From assembly GCA_006844585.1 (NCBI GenBank), contig SPJM01000193.1:1-49289 (forward strand): a DNA stretch of 49,289 nucleotides. The letters are read 5' to 3'. Under the pieces are notes generated by a model. It had not been told where the DNA came from. It saw only the letters and a list, made by a program, of their open reading frames with translations, and did no database searches. A program made the translations under genes and the position numbers. Shown one piece after another: positions 26,083 to 35,513 of this stretch (position 1 is its first letter; each line of letters starts with the position of its first letter). This stretch comes from Methylococcaceae bacterium. Lineage in GTDB: Bacteria > Pseudomonadota > Gammaproteobacteria > Methylococcales > Methylomonadaceae.

Positions 26083-26994
26083 ATGTTTGAATTGACAGCG
26101 TTAAATGATCAAGTCTTTACTCTGGAAAACTTGGATGAATTACAAGTTGAACTCCAATCGGATGAAACGGAAGATGATGATGAAACTGAAGTTTTTTCTT
26201 TTTTGAAAATCGATTGGGAGGCTCTGGGAGTCGGCAAACCCGAATGGCTTGAATGGTTGGATTTGTTCTCTGAATATGACGATGTTAGTGATGATACTGA
26301 TGACGCTGATGACGGTGACAGCGAAAGTGATAATGAGGATATGGACTATGTTTTAGGTACAGATCTATCTGAAGTGATCAACGTTTTCACCGGCGATGAT
26401 ATGATTTTGGCGTCTTTGGGCGATGATTTTATTAATGGCGGCGAAGATATTGACCAATTTTTTATCGGAGGCTTTAGCGACGATTTTGAAATTACGATCG
26501 ATGAAAATATGAATATTGAAATCACCAGCGATCAATTCGGTTCGGATATATTGGAGAATATTGAACGCATACATCTTTTCGACCAAAGTTACGCCAATGA
26601 CCTGGATGGCAATGCCGGTGTTGCGGCCAGGGCGATTATTACGGCTTTGGGCGCGGATCAAGTCGATAGCTTTATGGGCGTAACCCTTGGCTTAACAGAT
26701 GAAGGCGCAAGTTTTTCCGAATTATTTGATTTGGTCGTTGATTTAGAATTAATTGAGGAGATGATTGGCGATGATTCTGATGAAGGCTTTGTCGGACATA
26801 TTTTTGCAAATGTAGTCGGCAGACAAGGTACTGAGGAAGAAATTGAAGTTTATACGGATTTACTGGATGAAGGACTCTTTACTCGCACTGGTTTAATGGA
26901 GTTTGCGGCGGACACTGAATTAACGGCAAATATTATGAACGAATTAGCGATTGAAATTGTCGGCATCCCTTTTACACCGGTTGAAGTGGCGTAA
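26083..26994 (+). CDS. Acidic protein with DUF4214-like C-terminal region
   Basis: 303 aa, extremely rich in Asp and Glu, with a low-complexity acidic linker (EYDDVSDDTDDADDGDSESD) at ~65-90. The following LGTDLSEVINVFTGDDMILASLGDDFINGGEDIDQFF region resembles degenerate RTX/calcium-binding nonapeptide segments. The C-terminal HIFANVVGRQGTEEEIEVYTDLLDEGLFTRTGLMEFAAD matches the DUF4214 style seen in large secreted proteins. The ATG at 26083 is chosen because GAGGA (26071-26075) has correct spacing to it, not to the ATG at 26077. No N-terminal signal peptide is visible, so type I secretion by a C-terminal signal is possible but unproven. Confidence 0.7.
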   Translation: MFELTALNDQVFTLENLDELQVELQSDETEDDDETEVFSFLKIDWEALGVGKPEWLEWLDLFSEYDDVSDDTDDADDGDSESDNEDMDYVLGTDLSEVINVFTGDDMILASLGDDFINGGEDIDQFFIGGFSDDFEITIDENMNIEITSDQFGSDILENIERIHLFDQSYANDLDGNAGVAARAIITALGADQVDSFMGVTLGLTDEGASFSELFDLVVDLELIEEMIGDDSDEGFVGHIFANVVGRQGTEEEIEVYTDLLDEGLFTRTGLMEFAADTELTANIMNELAIEIVGIPFTPVEVA

Positions 26995-27000
26995 TAAATT

Positions 27001-27132
27001 TAACCCAGCCTTGTCATTGTAGTGCCATAAAATAAGCTATACGATACTTGTCAATAACTTATAACTTTTTTAAGACAGGGCTGGTTGAATCATGATACGC
27101 GCTCAATCAATAAGTTTATCGTTGATTGAGCG
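27001..27132. repeat. Two hairpins in the 364-bp gap before the MMPL exporter
   Basis: The outer pair AACCCAGCCTTGTC (27001-27014) and GACAGGGCTGGTT (~27074-27086) forms a wide stem. CGCTCAATCAA (27100-27110) and TTGATTGAGCG (27122-27132) form a perfect 11-bp stem with an 11-nt loop. Neither has a T-tract, so intrinsic termination is doubtful. The rest of 26995-27358 is AT-rich with no gene seen. Confidence 0.5.
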
Positions 27133-27358
27133 TCTGCTTACCGACTTTTACATTGTCAAAAAAGGGAAGCATAAATTGGTCGATTTAACAAAGACGTAAG
27201 TAGTATTTGCTAAAATAAATAAGTAACTTTTTGATATTTGCTAATGAGTGTTGCGACTAAATTGTGTCGGCCGATAATCTTCGAGGCATATAGATACAGC
27301 TTGCAAATATCTTGAAAGAATTTCATTATCTAACAAGGTGGTTTATTAAGGACAAACT

Positions 27359-29650
27359 ATGCAAAAAAAAATGGGAATACTACGCGCGGCTCTTTGGAGT
27401 ATTAAACATCCTTACATAGTGATTTTTTTAACCCTCGCCGGTGTTTTCGGTTTAGCTTTCGGGATGCAGTTTTTGACATTTAAAACCGATTATCGCGTCT
27501 ATTTTAGTCAAGAAAACCCGCAGTTAGCTGCATTTGAAGCCATTCAGAACGAATACAGTAAATCTGATAATGTGCTTTTTATTATTGAACCTGTTGACGG
27601 CGATGTCTTCGCGCCGGATGTTTTAGAAGCGATTGTTGAATTGACAGATAAGTCTTGGCGGATTCCTTATTCAAACAGGGTGGATTCGATTACTAATTTC
27701 CAACATACCATTGCAGATGGCGATGATCTAACTGTTGCGGATTTGGTCATTGAGCCCCTGACACTGAGCGCGGCCGAAATTCAACGAATCCGTAACGTCG
27801 CGCTCAACGAGCCTTTTTTAGTAAACCGCTTGGTTTCTAATAGCGGACATGTCGCCGGCGTTAATGTGATGGTTCAATTACCGGCGAAAAATAGCGATGA
27901 AGTAACGGAGGTGACCCGCTATGCGCGAGAATTGGCTGCGGATATAGAAAGATCATACCCGCAAATTAAAATTCGTTTGACCGGCATGGTGTTGATGAGT
28001 AATTCATTTTCCGAAGAAGCGGTAAAGGATAATCAAACATTAGTGCCGATAATGTTTGCAATTGTTATTATGACCTTGCTGATTTGCGTGAAGTCGTTGA
28101 CCGCCACTTTCTGCATTATTCTATTAATCACTTTGAGCATTGCTTCTGCTTTAGGCGCAGCCGGATGGTTGGGTTGGTTTTTAACCTCGACATCGGCTGT
28201 GGCGCCAATCATAATTTTAACGCTGGTAGTCGCTGATTGCGTGCACTTTACCATGACCTGGGTGCAAAAAATGCGCTTAGGCCATGACAAGGCGACCGCC
28301 GCAGCTGAAAGCTTGGATTTCAATTTACAGCCGATTATATTGACCAGTTTGACCACTGCAATTGGGTTTATGAGTATGAATTTCAGCGATTCGCCGCCGT
28401 TTAGAGACTTAGGCAATATCGTTGCAATCGGCGCTTTGGTCGCAATGTTGTTAACTTTGTTTTTGTTGCCCGCTCTATTAATGTTGTTGCCGGTGCGTAT
28501 TCGGACTCAAGTTCAACAGCATAAACAGCCTATGAAACGGATCGCCGGAATGGTTATCTGGAAGCGGAAATTTCTATTGTTGTTTACTTTATTGACATCA
28601 ATGGGTATTTCATTTTTTATCAGTAAGAATGCCTTAAACGATGAATTTGTGAAATATTTTGATACGGATGTCAGTTTTCGAACTGCGACTGATTTTTTGA
28701 ATGAAAATATGGGCGGGATTTATACCATCGAGTTTGTTATTCAGGGTCAGGAAGAGGGGGCGATTTATGATCCGGCTTTTCTTAGATCTGTGGAACAGTT
28801 TTCTCAATGGTTGTTGTCAAATAAAGAAGTCCGTCATGTTAATACAGTCAGCGATACTTTCAAACGTTTAAATAAAAGTATGCATGCCGATCAGCAAGAA
28901 TGGTATCGATTGCCCGACAGTAGAGAATTGATAGCTCAATACTTGTTGTTGTATGAGTTATCGCTGCCTTACGGCTTAGACTTAAACGACCAAATTAATC
29001 TCCAAAAGTCAGGTGTGCGTATTGTCGCTTCTATGGAATCGATGAGTTCCGAGCAAATGCTGGATTTAGAAAAACGCTTTAATGATTGGATGAATACGCA
29101 GTTGTCGGGTTATCAGCATAAAATGGCCAGCACTTCATTGATGTTCGCGCATATCGGTCAGCGGAATATTAAACAAATGATTGTCGGCACCGCTACGGCT
29201 TTAATGCTTATTTCTTTCATTCTTATTTTTGCTTTTCGGTCTATTCGTTTGGGTTTGATCAGTTTATTGCCTAACTTGATGCCTAGCGCCGTGGCCTTCG
29301 GTATTTGGGGCTTGTGGCAAGGAAATGTGGGTATTTCTTTATCAGTAGTAACCGGTATTACTTTAGGAATTGTTGTAGATGACACCATTCACTTTATCAG
29401 CAAATATCGGCATTCCAGAATTAAAGGAGGATTAAGCAGAAACGAGTCCGTTAATTTCGCTTTTTCTACGGTTGGTATTGCGTTATGGGTGACTTCCCTG
29501 GTTTTGGTAAGCGGCTTTGCGGTATTAGGGTTTTCCAATTTTTCAATGAATTCAGAAATGGGCATAATGACCAGTCTGACAATTTTAATCGCTCTGGTTT
29601 TGGATTTTTTCTTGTTGCCGCCATTGTTGATGGCGTTTGACAAAAAGTAG
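27359..29650 (+). CDS. RND-superfamily MMPL-type exporter
   Basis: 763-aa inner-membrane transporter in the hydrophobe/lipid exporter branch of RND. It has TM1 at ~18-38, a periplasmic loop (~40-215), a five-helix block (IMFAIVIMTLLICVKSL ... VVADCVHFTMTWVQKM ... LTSLTTAIGFMSMNF), TM7 at ~400-420, a second loop and a second block with GITLGIVVDDTIHFISKYRHS. The acidic residues in both ADCVHF and VDDTIHF segments match the proton-relay positions of this group. AAGGA six bases before the ATG supports the start. A LolA-like lipoprotein-sorting gene, a common partner of these exporters, lies at 31560 with an oppositely oriented TPR gene between. The substrate is unknown. Confidence 0.9.
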   Translation: MQKKMGILRAALWSIKHPYIVIFLTLAGVFGLAFGMQFLTFKTDYRVYFSQENPQLAAFEAIQNEYSKSDNVLFIIEPVDGDVFAPDVLEAIVELTDKSWRIPYSNRVDSITNFQHTIADGDDLTVADLVIEPLTLSAAEIQRIRNVALNEPFLVNRLVSNSGHVAGVNVMVQLPAKNSDEVTEVTRYARELAADIERSYPQIKIRLTGMVLMSNSFSEEAVKDNQTLVPIMFAIVIMTLLICVKSLTATFCIILLITLSIASALGAAGWLGWFLTSTSAVAPIIILTLVVADCVHFTMTWVQKMRLGHDKATAAAESLDFNLQPIILTSLTTAIGFMSMNFSDSPPFRDLGNIVAIGALVAMLLTLFLLPALLMLLPVRIRTQVQQHKQPMKRIAGMVIWKRKFLLLFTLLTSMGISFFISKNALNDEFVKYFDTDVSFRTATDFLNENMGGIYTIEFVIQGQEEGAIYDPAFLRSVEQFSQWLLSNKEVRHVNTVSDTFKRLNKSMHADQQEWYRLPDSRELIAQYLLLYELSLPYGLDLNDQINLQKSGVRIVASMESMSSEQMLDLEKRFNDWMNTQLSGYQHKMASTSLMFAHIGQRNIKQMIVGTATALMLISFILIFAFRSIRLGLISLLPNLMPSAVAFGIWGLWQGNVGISLSVVTGITLGIVVDDTIHFISKYRHSRIKGGLSRNESVNFAFSTVGIALWVTSLVLVSGFAVLGFSNFSMNSEMGIMTSLTILIALVLDFFLLPPLLMAFDKK

Positions 29651-29747
29651 GTAAGGCGGGCGATTTTTAATTAATCCAGTCGCGTATGAGTAGCTCTGTG
29701 CAACATCCCTGTTGCTCGAGCATAGGCCTATAAAATTATAATTTAGC

Positions 29748-31421
29748 TTACAATTTGTCTAGCAACTTGATTGCATCTTCTTTTTCATTGAATTGCTTAT
29801 CTTGCTGAGTGATTTTTTGCAGAATTTCTTTGGCTAATTGCGGTTCGCCATGTAATACATAGGCGTTGGCTAAGTGGTATTGGAAATCATACATTTCAGG
29901 CATTAAATCAATCGCTTGTTTCAAGATTGTAATGCCTTCCGGGATTCGTCCCTGCTGAACCAGAATAGTGCCGTAAGTGTCGATGATAGCAGCTGATTTC
30001 GGCGCTTTTCGATAGGCTTTCTCAGCCAAGCCCAAGGCTTTTGGATTTCCTTCGGTATAATATAACCATGCCAGATTGTTTAATATAACCGGATTGTCGG
30101 GTTGTTCAACTAAAATGGCCTTATAATGACGCTCTATTTTTTTGGGTTTGTTCTGCCTTTCATAAATACCCGCCAATTTGAAATGAGCGGCCAAGTTTTT
30201 TGGGTTTTGTTTGACTTCCTTATCTAAAAAACGAACCGCTTGGTCAAGTTGATCCTGTTTTAGCAATAAATTAACTAAAATATTCAATACTTTAACATTA
30301 GGCTTTTTCTTATAACTCTGCTTGTAAAGCTTAACGGCCTTGTCATAGTTTTGATCTTTCAGGAATATATCGCCTTCCAGCGCTTCGGGCAAACCACTGT
30401 TTGGAGCTAGTTTGTCTAATTTTTTGATGGCTTTTCTGGCGGCATCTAATTTTTTTAATTTAGTTAGATACGCGACTTGCTGAAAAATAACTTGCGGGTT
30501 GTTAGGGGCTATGTCGGCCGCTTCAGTGACTAATTGTAAAACCTTATCTTCATTATTGCCTTGAGTTAATAAAAACTGCGCTAATATCAGCCGGTGACGA
30601 ATATCGTTTTTTTCCTGTGCAACAATTTTGTCAAGCGTGTTGATGGCGCTATCTGTTTGTTTTAAGCTGATTTGAGCCATTGCCAGGAATGATAAGGCCA
30701 TGCTATTGCCGGGATAGCGTTTAGCCAAATCTTCAGCCAAATTTATGATTTTATCTTGTTGTTTTTGTGAGGCGTATAATTTGACGAGATTGTTGGCGAC
30801 AGTGATTTCTTTTTTAATGTCGCCTTTGTTTTTTTGCTGAGCGTTGAGTAAATGTTTTTCCGCTTGTTCGATTTTTTTTTCTTTAAGGGCAATTTGCGCT
30901 AACAGAAAATGCGCGTGCAACGAGGTGTCATCAATGCTTAAGGCTTTGTCGGCAAACGATTTAGCTTTGGCGTTTTTTTCAAGTTGTAAATAAATCACCC
31001 CGAGCCCTAAATTAGATTTGATATTGTTAGGACTGAGTTCCAGCGATTTTTGAAAACTACGTATGGCGCCGTCGCTATTGTTGCGCTTGGTTTCTAAAAG
31101 CGCGCGCAGATTATGAAAGGCTGGGGAATTAGGCGATTGTTCTTGGACTTTTTCTAGTTTGACTTCCGCCTGGATCAGTTTATTTTGTTGAATCAGCTTG
31201 ACGATTTCGATATAGACCTGACGGAAATGCTCTTGCGCCTGTTGAGCGGGTAATTCCTGATTAAAAAAAGAGTTGTCCAGTTGATTTTCAAAGGGCAGTA
31301 GGTTTTGTTCTTCGGTAATTGCCGGACTATCGGATTCAAAATCATAGGTGGCGCTGTTTACCGCCGTATTGGCGAGTAACAAAGTGAATGCGAGGCTTAA
31401 CGGTTTTATTTTCATTTGCAT
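29748..31421 (-). CDS. Secreted tetratricopeptide-repeat protein
   Basis: 557 aa. A signal peptide (KPLSLAFTLLLANTAVNSA) precedes about a dozen TPR units, for example SPAFHNLRALLETKRNNSDGAI, IKSNLGLGVIYLQLEKNAKA and NPVILNNLAWLYYTEGNPKAL. The arrangement resembles long TPR proteins found in exopolysaccharide/PEP-CTERM loci, including PrsT-type members, which fits the glycosyltransferase and amidotransferase downstream; that link is inference. It is divergent from the LolA-like gene (138-bp gap) and converges on the MMPL exporter. No clear Shine-Dalgarno is seen; an ATG two codons later is an equal candidate. Confidence 0.85.
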   Translation of the reverse strand: MQMKIKPLSLAFTLLLANTAVNSATYDFESDSPAITEEQNLLPFENQLDNSFFNQELPAQQAQEHFRQVYIEIVKLIQQNKLIQAEVKLEKVQEQSPNSPAFHNLRALLETKRNNSDGAIRSFQKSLELSPNNIKSNLGLGVIYLQLEKNAKAKSFADKALSIDDTSLHAHFLLAQIALKEKKIEQAEKHLLNAQQKNKGDIKKEITVANNLVKLYASQKQQDKIINLAEDLAKRYPGNSMALSFLAMAQISLKQTDSAINTLDKIVAQEKNDIRHRLILAQFLLTQGNNEDKVLQLVTEAADIAPNNPQVIFQQVAYLTKLKKLDAARKAIKKLDKLAPNSGLPEALEGDIFLKDQNYDKAVKLYKQSYKKKPNVKVLNILVNLLLKQDQLDQAVRFLDKEVKQNPKNLAAHFKLAGIYERQNKPKKIERHYKAILVEQPDNPVILNNLAWLYYTEGNPKALGLAEKAYRKAPKSAAIIDTYGTILVQQGRIPEGITILKQAIDLMPEMYDFQYHLANAYVLHGEPQLAKEILQKITQQDKQFNEKEDAIKLLDKL

Positions 31422-31559
31422 AATCTATTTATACGTAGGGGAATTAATCTGCTTGCTAATTTAAGCATAAGTTCAGGAATTTTGAAAATAATAACTGCTG
31501 TAATGTTATGATTAAACAGTTTTTTGGTTTCACATTTATTAATTATAGTTAAGTAAGCA

Positions 31560-32351
31560 ATGAGTCAATCTTATAGCGGTAAAATTTTTTTAAAATTAAT
31601 AATATTGTTAATTATTTTCCAAAATATTCAGGCTGCCGAGCGAACTGGTTTGGAAATTATGGCTGAGGTGGTAGAGAGGGATAGCGGGTTTGGCGACTCT
31701 ATCGTGGATTTAACGATGATGCTGTTCAATCATCGAGGCGATAAAAGCATTCGGCAGATAAAATTCAAAACTTTGGAAATGCAAGATGACGGCGATAAAA
31801 GTTTGAGTGTTTTTAATAGCCCGAAAGATATAAAAGGGACTGCTTTTTTAAGTTTTACTCATGCTTTGGAGGCCGATGAACAATGGCTTTATCTGCCAGC
31901 GATTAAGCGGGTGAAGCGGATTTCCTCCAGCAATAAATCCGGCCCTTTTTTGGGTAGTGAGTTTGCATTTGAAGATTTAACTTCGTTTGAGCTTGAAAAG
32001 TTTAGCTATCAATACTTACGGGATGAAACGATTAATGGAATTGATAGTTTTGTTATTGAAATGTATCCGCAATATAAACATTCAGGTTATACGCGGCAAA
32101 TTATGTGGGTGGATAAACAACGTTATATTCCTGTAAAAGTCACCTATTATGATCGCAAGGATGCTTTATTAAAAACGTTGACATATAAAAAGTATCAGCA
32201 ATACTTAGAGCAATATTGGCGATCCGATGAAATGGAAATGGAAAATCATCAGAATGGTAAAAAGACGCTATTACATTGGAATAAATACCAATTTAAAGTG
32301 GGTTTAAGCGATCGGGATTTTGATCGAAACAGCTTAAAAAGATCACGATAA
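31560..32351 (+). CDS. Outer membrane lipoprotein-sorting protein (LolA-like fold)
   Basis: 263 aa. Signal peptide FLKLIILLIIFQNIQA, cleavage likely before AERTG. Family signatures are GLEIMAEVVERDSGFGDSIVDLTMML, LSVFNSPKDIKGTAFLSF, EQWLYLPAIKRVKRISSSNKSGPFLGSEFAFEDL (in outline), and a C-terminal YRSDEMEMEN-like strand region (W-RSDEMEMENHQNGK). These proteins occur next to MMPL-type RND exporters and are thought to carry lipophilic cargo in the periplasm; the exporter at 27359 is the natural partner. It is followed after 46 nt by the glycosyltransferase. Confidence 0.85.
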   Translation: MSQSYSGKIFLKLIILLIIFQNIQAAERTGLEIMAEVVERDSGFGDSIVDLTMMLFNHRGDKSIRQIKFKTLEMQDDGDKSLSVFNSPKDIKGTAFLSFTHALEADEQWLYLPAIKRVKRISSSNKSGPFLGSEFAFEDLTSFELEKFSYQYLRDETINGIDSFVIEMYPQYKHSGYTRQIMWVDKQRYIPVKVTYYDRKDALLKTLTYKKYQQYLEQYWRSDEMEMENHQNGKKTLLHWNKYQFKVGLSDRDFDRNSLKRSR

Positions 32352-32397
32352 ATGGGAATTCATTAGTAACTTTCTTGCTGCGATTTTGGCAAAAAAA

Positions 32398-33540
32398 ATG
32401 ACACAAGACGCTACCAACAAACGACATATTGTCCATATTATTTATAGTTTGGGAGTAGGCGGCCTGGAAAATGGGGTCGTAAACTTAATCAACCATTTAC
32501 CTTCTAATCAATTTCAACACACAATCATATGTTTGACTCACGCGACTGAATTTAAACAGCGGATTAAGCTTACAGGCGTTCAGGTTCATGAACTGAACAA
32601 AAAGCCTGGGCATGACATCGCTTCTTTTTTCAAGATGTATCGCTTATTAAAGCAGCTAAAGCCGGATATTGTTCATAGCCGAAACTTGGCGGCGATGGAG
32701 TATCAGCTTGCCGCTTTTTGCGCAGGGGTAAAGTATCGTTTGCATGGCGAACATGGTTGGGATGTTTTTGATCCATTAGGCGAAAACAAGAAATATCAAT
32801 GGTTGCGCAAAATGTTTAGTTTGATTATTCATCGTTTTGTGCCTTTGTCGAAGCATTTGGAAGCCTATTTACAGCAACGAGTGGGGGTTACAGCGACTAA
32901 AACAGCCAGAATATGCAATGGCGTTGACAGTCAAAAATTTCATCCCGGATCAAGACCTGTGCAATTAGCCGATTGCCCTTTCGACTTTGAGCAACAACCG
33001 GTCATCATCGGAACTGTTGGGAGAATGCACGGCGTTAAAGATCAAATGACTTTGGCTAAGGCTTTTGCACGATTAGTGGAACAACAACCGCAATTACGAG
33101 ATAAAGCCAGGTTAGTGATGATTGGCGATGGGCCGATTATGACCGAAGTCAATGATTTTCTAGAGGCAAAGGGGTTGTGTGGGGTGGCGTGGTTGCCCGG
33201 ACAAAGAGATGATATTAGCGACCTTATGCGAATAATGGATATTTTTGTGTTGCCGTCTACTGCTGAAGGTATTTCAAATACGATTCTTGAAGCGATGTCT
33301 TCAGGTCTCCCGGTGGTGGCGACTAATGTCGGCGGTAATCCTGAACTGGTTGAGTTGGATAGTACCGGATATTTGGTGGAGAAAGGCGATTTTGCTGCGA
33401 TGGCTGAGAAGCTGGCGTATTATATAAATCATCCGAGTGTGCGAAAGCAGCACGGTGATAATGCCAGAGCCAGAGTTCTTGGCAATTTTTCGATAGATGT
33501 CATGATTGAGAAATACACCCGGTTATATAATGACGGTTAG
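32398..33540 (+). CDS. Glycosyltransferase, XrtA/PEP-CTERM-associated type (GT4)
   Basis: 380-aa GT-B retaining glycosyltransferase. The N-terminal part (HIVHIIYSLGVGGLENGVVNLINHLP) is the hallmark of the family linked to exosortase A loci. Acceptor-side HSRNLAAMEYQLAAF and donor-side VIIGTVGRMHGVKDQ, IGDGP, LPGQRDDI and PSTAEGISNTILEAMSSGLPVVAT (EX7E-type motif) are all seen. The start is the ATG at 32398; the TTG at 32386 is rejected. It sits upstream of the amidotransferase and UDP-glucose dehydrogenase in one direction, suggesting an exopolysaccharide operon. Exosortase itself is outside the window. Confidence 0.87.
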   Translation: MTQDATNKRHIVHIIYSLGVGGLENGVVNLINHLPSNQFQHTIICLTHATEFKQRIKLTGVQVHELNKKPGHDIASFFKMYRLLKQLKPDIVHSRNLAAMEYQLAAFCAGVKYRLHGEHGWDVFDPLGENKKYQWLRKMFSLIIHRFVPLSKHLEAYLQQRVGVTATKTARICNGVDSQKFHPGSRPVQLADCPFDFEQQPVIIGTVGRMHGVKDQMTLAKAFARLVEQQPQLRDKARLVMIGDGPIMTEVNDFLEAKGLCGVAWLPGQRDDISDLMRIMDIFVLPSTAEGISNTILEAMSSGLPVVATNVGGNPELVELDSTGYLVEKGDFAAMAEKLAYYINHPSVRKQHGDNARARVLGNFSIDVMIEKYTRLYNDG

Positions 33541-33594
33541 CTGTTTTTAAGGCCGTTTTTTTAAGAAACTATTTAAAAGGACAACGTAAATCTA

Positions 33595-35484
33595 ATGTGT
33601 GGAATTGTTGGAATATTTGACCTGAAAGAAAAGCGGGAAATTAATCGTGAATTGCTTTCTAACATGAATGAAAGCCAATTTCACAGAGGGCCTGATGAAG
33701 GCGGCCTTTATACGGAACCGGGTTTAGGCTTAGGCCATCGAAGGCTATCAATTATCGATCTTAGTAGCGGTCAACAACCCATGTTGAGTGAAGATAAAAA
33801 TGTAGTTTTAAGCTATAACGGTGAAATCTATAATTTCCTTGAACTCAGAAAAGAGTTGGAGCAGTTGGGTTATGCGTTTACCACGCATTGTGATACTGAG
33901 GTGGTGTTGAATGGTTGGAGAGCTTGGGGAGAAGCCTGTGTTGAGAAATTTCGCGGCATGTTTGCTTTTGCTGTTTGGGATAAAAATAATGAAACCCTAT
34001 TTTTGGCTCGGGATAGATTAGGCATCAAACCCTTGTTTTACGCTGAACTGGAAAACGGCCAGTTCATTTTTTCTTCCGAGTTAAAAGCGCTAAAAGAACA
34101 CCCTCAATTACCAAAGGCGTTTGACCCGTCAGCGATTGAAGAGTATTTCGGTTTTGGTTATATACCCGAACCTAAAACTATTTATAAAAATGTTTACAAA
34201 TTAGAGCCAGGGTTTAAGTTAAGGCTTAAACGCGGACAAAGCCATTATCGACCTGAGCAATATTGGGATGTGCGCTTTGCCGATGCCGATAGTCTTTCTG
34301 AGCAACAGGCGATGGATGAATTGATCACGCGTTTTGAAGAAGCGGTCAAAATTCGGATGATGGCGGATGTTCCCTTAGGCGCTTTTTTATCCGGCGGCGT
34401 CGACTCCAGCGGCGTAGTGGCGATGATGGCGAATAATTCCAATGAACCGGTGAACACATGCTCTATATCTTTCGGTGACCCGGCATATAATGAATCCAAA
34501 TTTGCTCAACAAGTCGCCGACCGTTATCAGACTGCGCACCGGGTTGAACAGGTTGATCCGGATGATTTTCATCTGGTTAATCAATTAGCGGGTTTATACG
34601 ACGAGCCTTATGCAGATAGTTCCGCCTTACCGACTTATCGGGTTTGCGAATTGGCGAAAAAACAAGTTACAGTGGTGTTGTCCGGAGATGGCGGCGATGA
34701 AAACCTGGCCGGTTATCGGCGCTACCGTTGGCATACTTATGAAGATCGCATGCGTTCTATTATGCCGGATAGTCTTCGTAAACCCTTATTTGGTTTCATG
34801 GGCACGGTTTATCCTAAAGCGGATTGGGCGCCTAAAATATTTCGCGCTAAATCAACCTTGGAATCTATCAGCCGGGATTCGCTGGAAGGTTATTTTCACA
34901 GTGTTTCGGTAAACTCCAACGCGATTCGCGCCGCTTTGTTCAGCGATCAATTGAAATCGGATTTGCAAGGTTATCAAGCTGTAGATGTGTTTCGAAAGCA
35001 CATGGGGAATGCGCCGACCGATAACGCCCAATCGTTAGTGCAATATCTGGATATCAAAACTTATCTGGTCGGCGATATTTTAACCAAAGTCGATAGAGCC
35101 AGCATGGCGCATGCTTTGGAAGTCAGAGTGCCGTTATTGGATCATGAACTGGTTGAGTGGATGGCGGGGCTGCCGCCTGCTTTGAAATTGAAAAACAAGG
35201 AAGGGAAGTACATTTTTAAAAAAGGTTTAGAACCGCATTTACCAAATGATATTTTATATCGCCCAAAAATGGGCTTTGCCGTTCCGTTGGCGAGTTGGTT
35301 TAGAGGGCCTTTGAAAGAGCAAGTGAATTCTGCGCTGCTGGGCGAGACCATGTCGGACACCGGCTTGTTTGATCGCAAGTTTTTGAGCAAAATGCTCAGT
35401 CAGCATCAAAGCGGTTTGCGTGATTACAGTACACCGATATGGTCTTTATTAATGTTTAATTCTTTTTTACAAGGGAATAATTGA
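33595..35484 (+). CDS. Asparagine synthase-type amidotransferase, XrtA/PEP-CTERM system
   Basis: 629 aa. Class II glutaminase domain: Cys2 after Met removal (MCGIVGIFD), RGPDEGG, GHRRLSIIDLSSGQQPM, NGEIYNF. The synthetase half carries the PP-loop FLSGGVDSSGV and SGDGGDENLAGYRRYRW, then LEVRVPLLDHELVEWM. Length and neighbours match amidotransferase 1 of exosortase A-associated exopolysaccharide loci rather than housekeeping AsnB (~554 aa). It probably amidates a sugar carboxylate or similar group; the substrate is not established. The ATG is 14 nt from AAAAGGA. Confidence 0.88.
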   Translation: MCGIVGIFDLKEKREINRELLSNMNESQFHRGPDEGGLYTEPGLGLGHRRLSIIDLSSGQQPMLSEDKNVVLSYNGEIYNFLELRKELEQLGYAFTTHCDTEVVLNGWRAWGEACVEKFRGMFAFAVWDKNNETLFLARDRLGIKPLFYAELENGQFIFSSELKALKEHPQLPKAFDPSAIEEYFGFGYIPEPKTIYKNVYKLEPGFKLRLKRGQSHYRPEQYWDVRFADADSLSEQQAMDELITRFEEAVKIRMMADVPLGAFLSGGVDSSGVVAMMANNSNEPVNTCSISFGDPAYNESKFAQQVADRYQTAHRVEQVDPDDFHLVNQLAGLYDEPYADSSALPTYRVCELAKKQVTVVLSGDGGDENLAGYRRYRWHTYEDRMRSIMPDSLRKPLFGFMGTVYPKADWAPKIFRAKSTLESISRDSLEGYFHSVSVNSNAIRAALFSDQLKSDLQGYQAVDVFRKHMGNAPTDNAQSLVQYLDIKTYLVGDILTKVDRASMAHALEVRVPLLDHELVEWMAGLPPALKLKNKEGKYIFKKGLEPHLPNDILYRPKMGFAVPLASWFRGPLKEQVNSALLGETMSDTGLFDRKFLSKMLSQHQSGLRDYSTPIWSLLMFNSFLQGNN

Positions 35485-35513
35485 TCACTTATTGTCAGTT
35501 TTTAGGATAGTTT

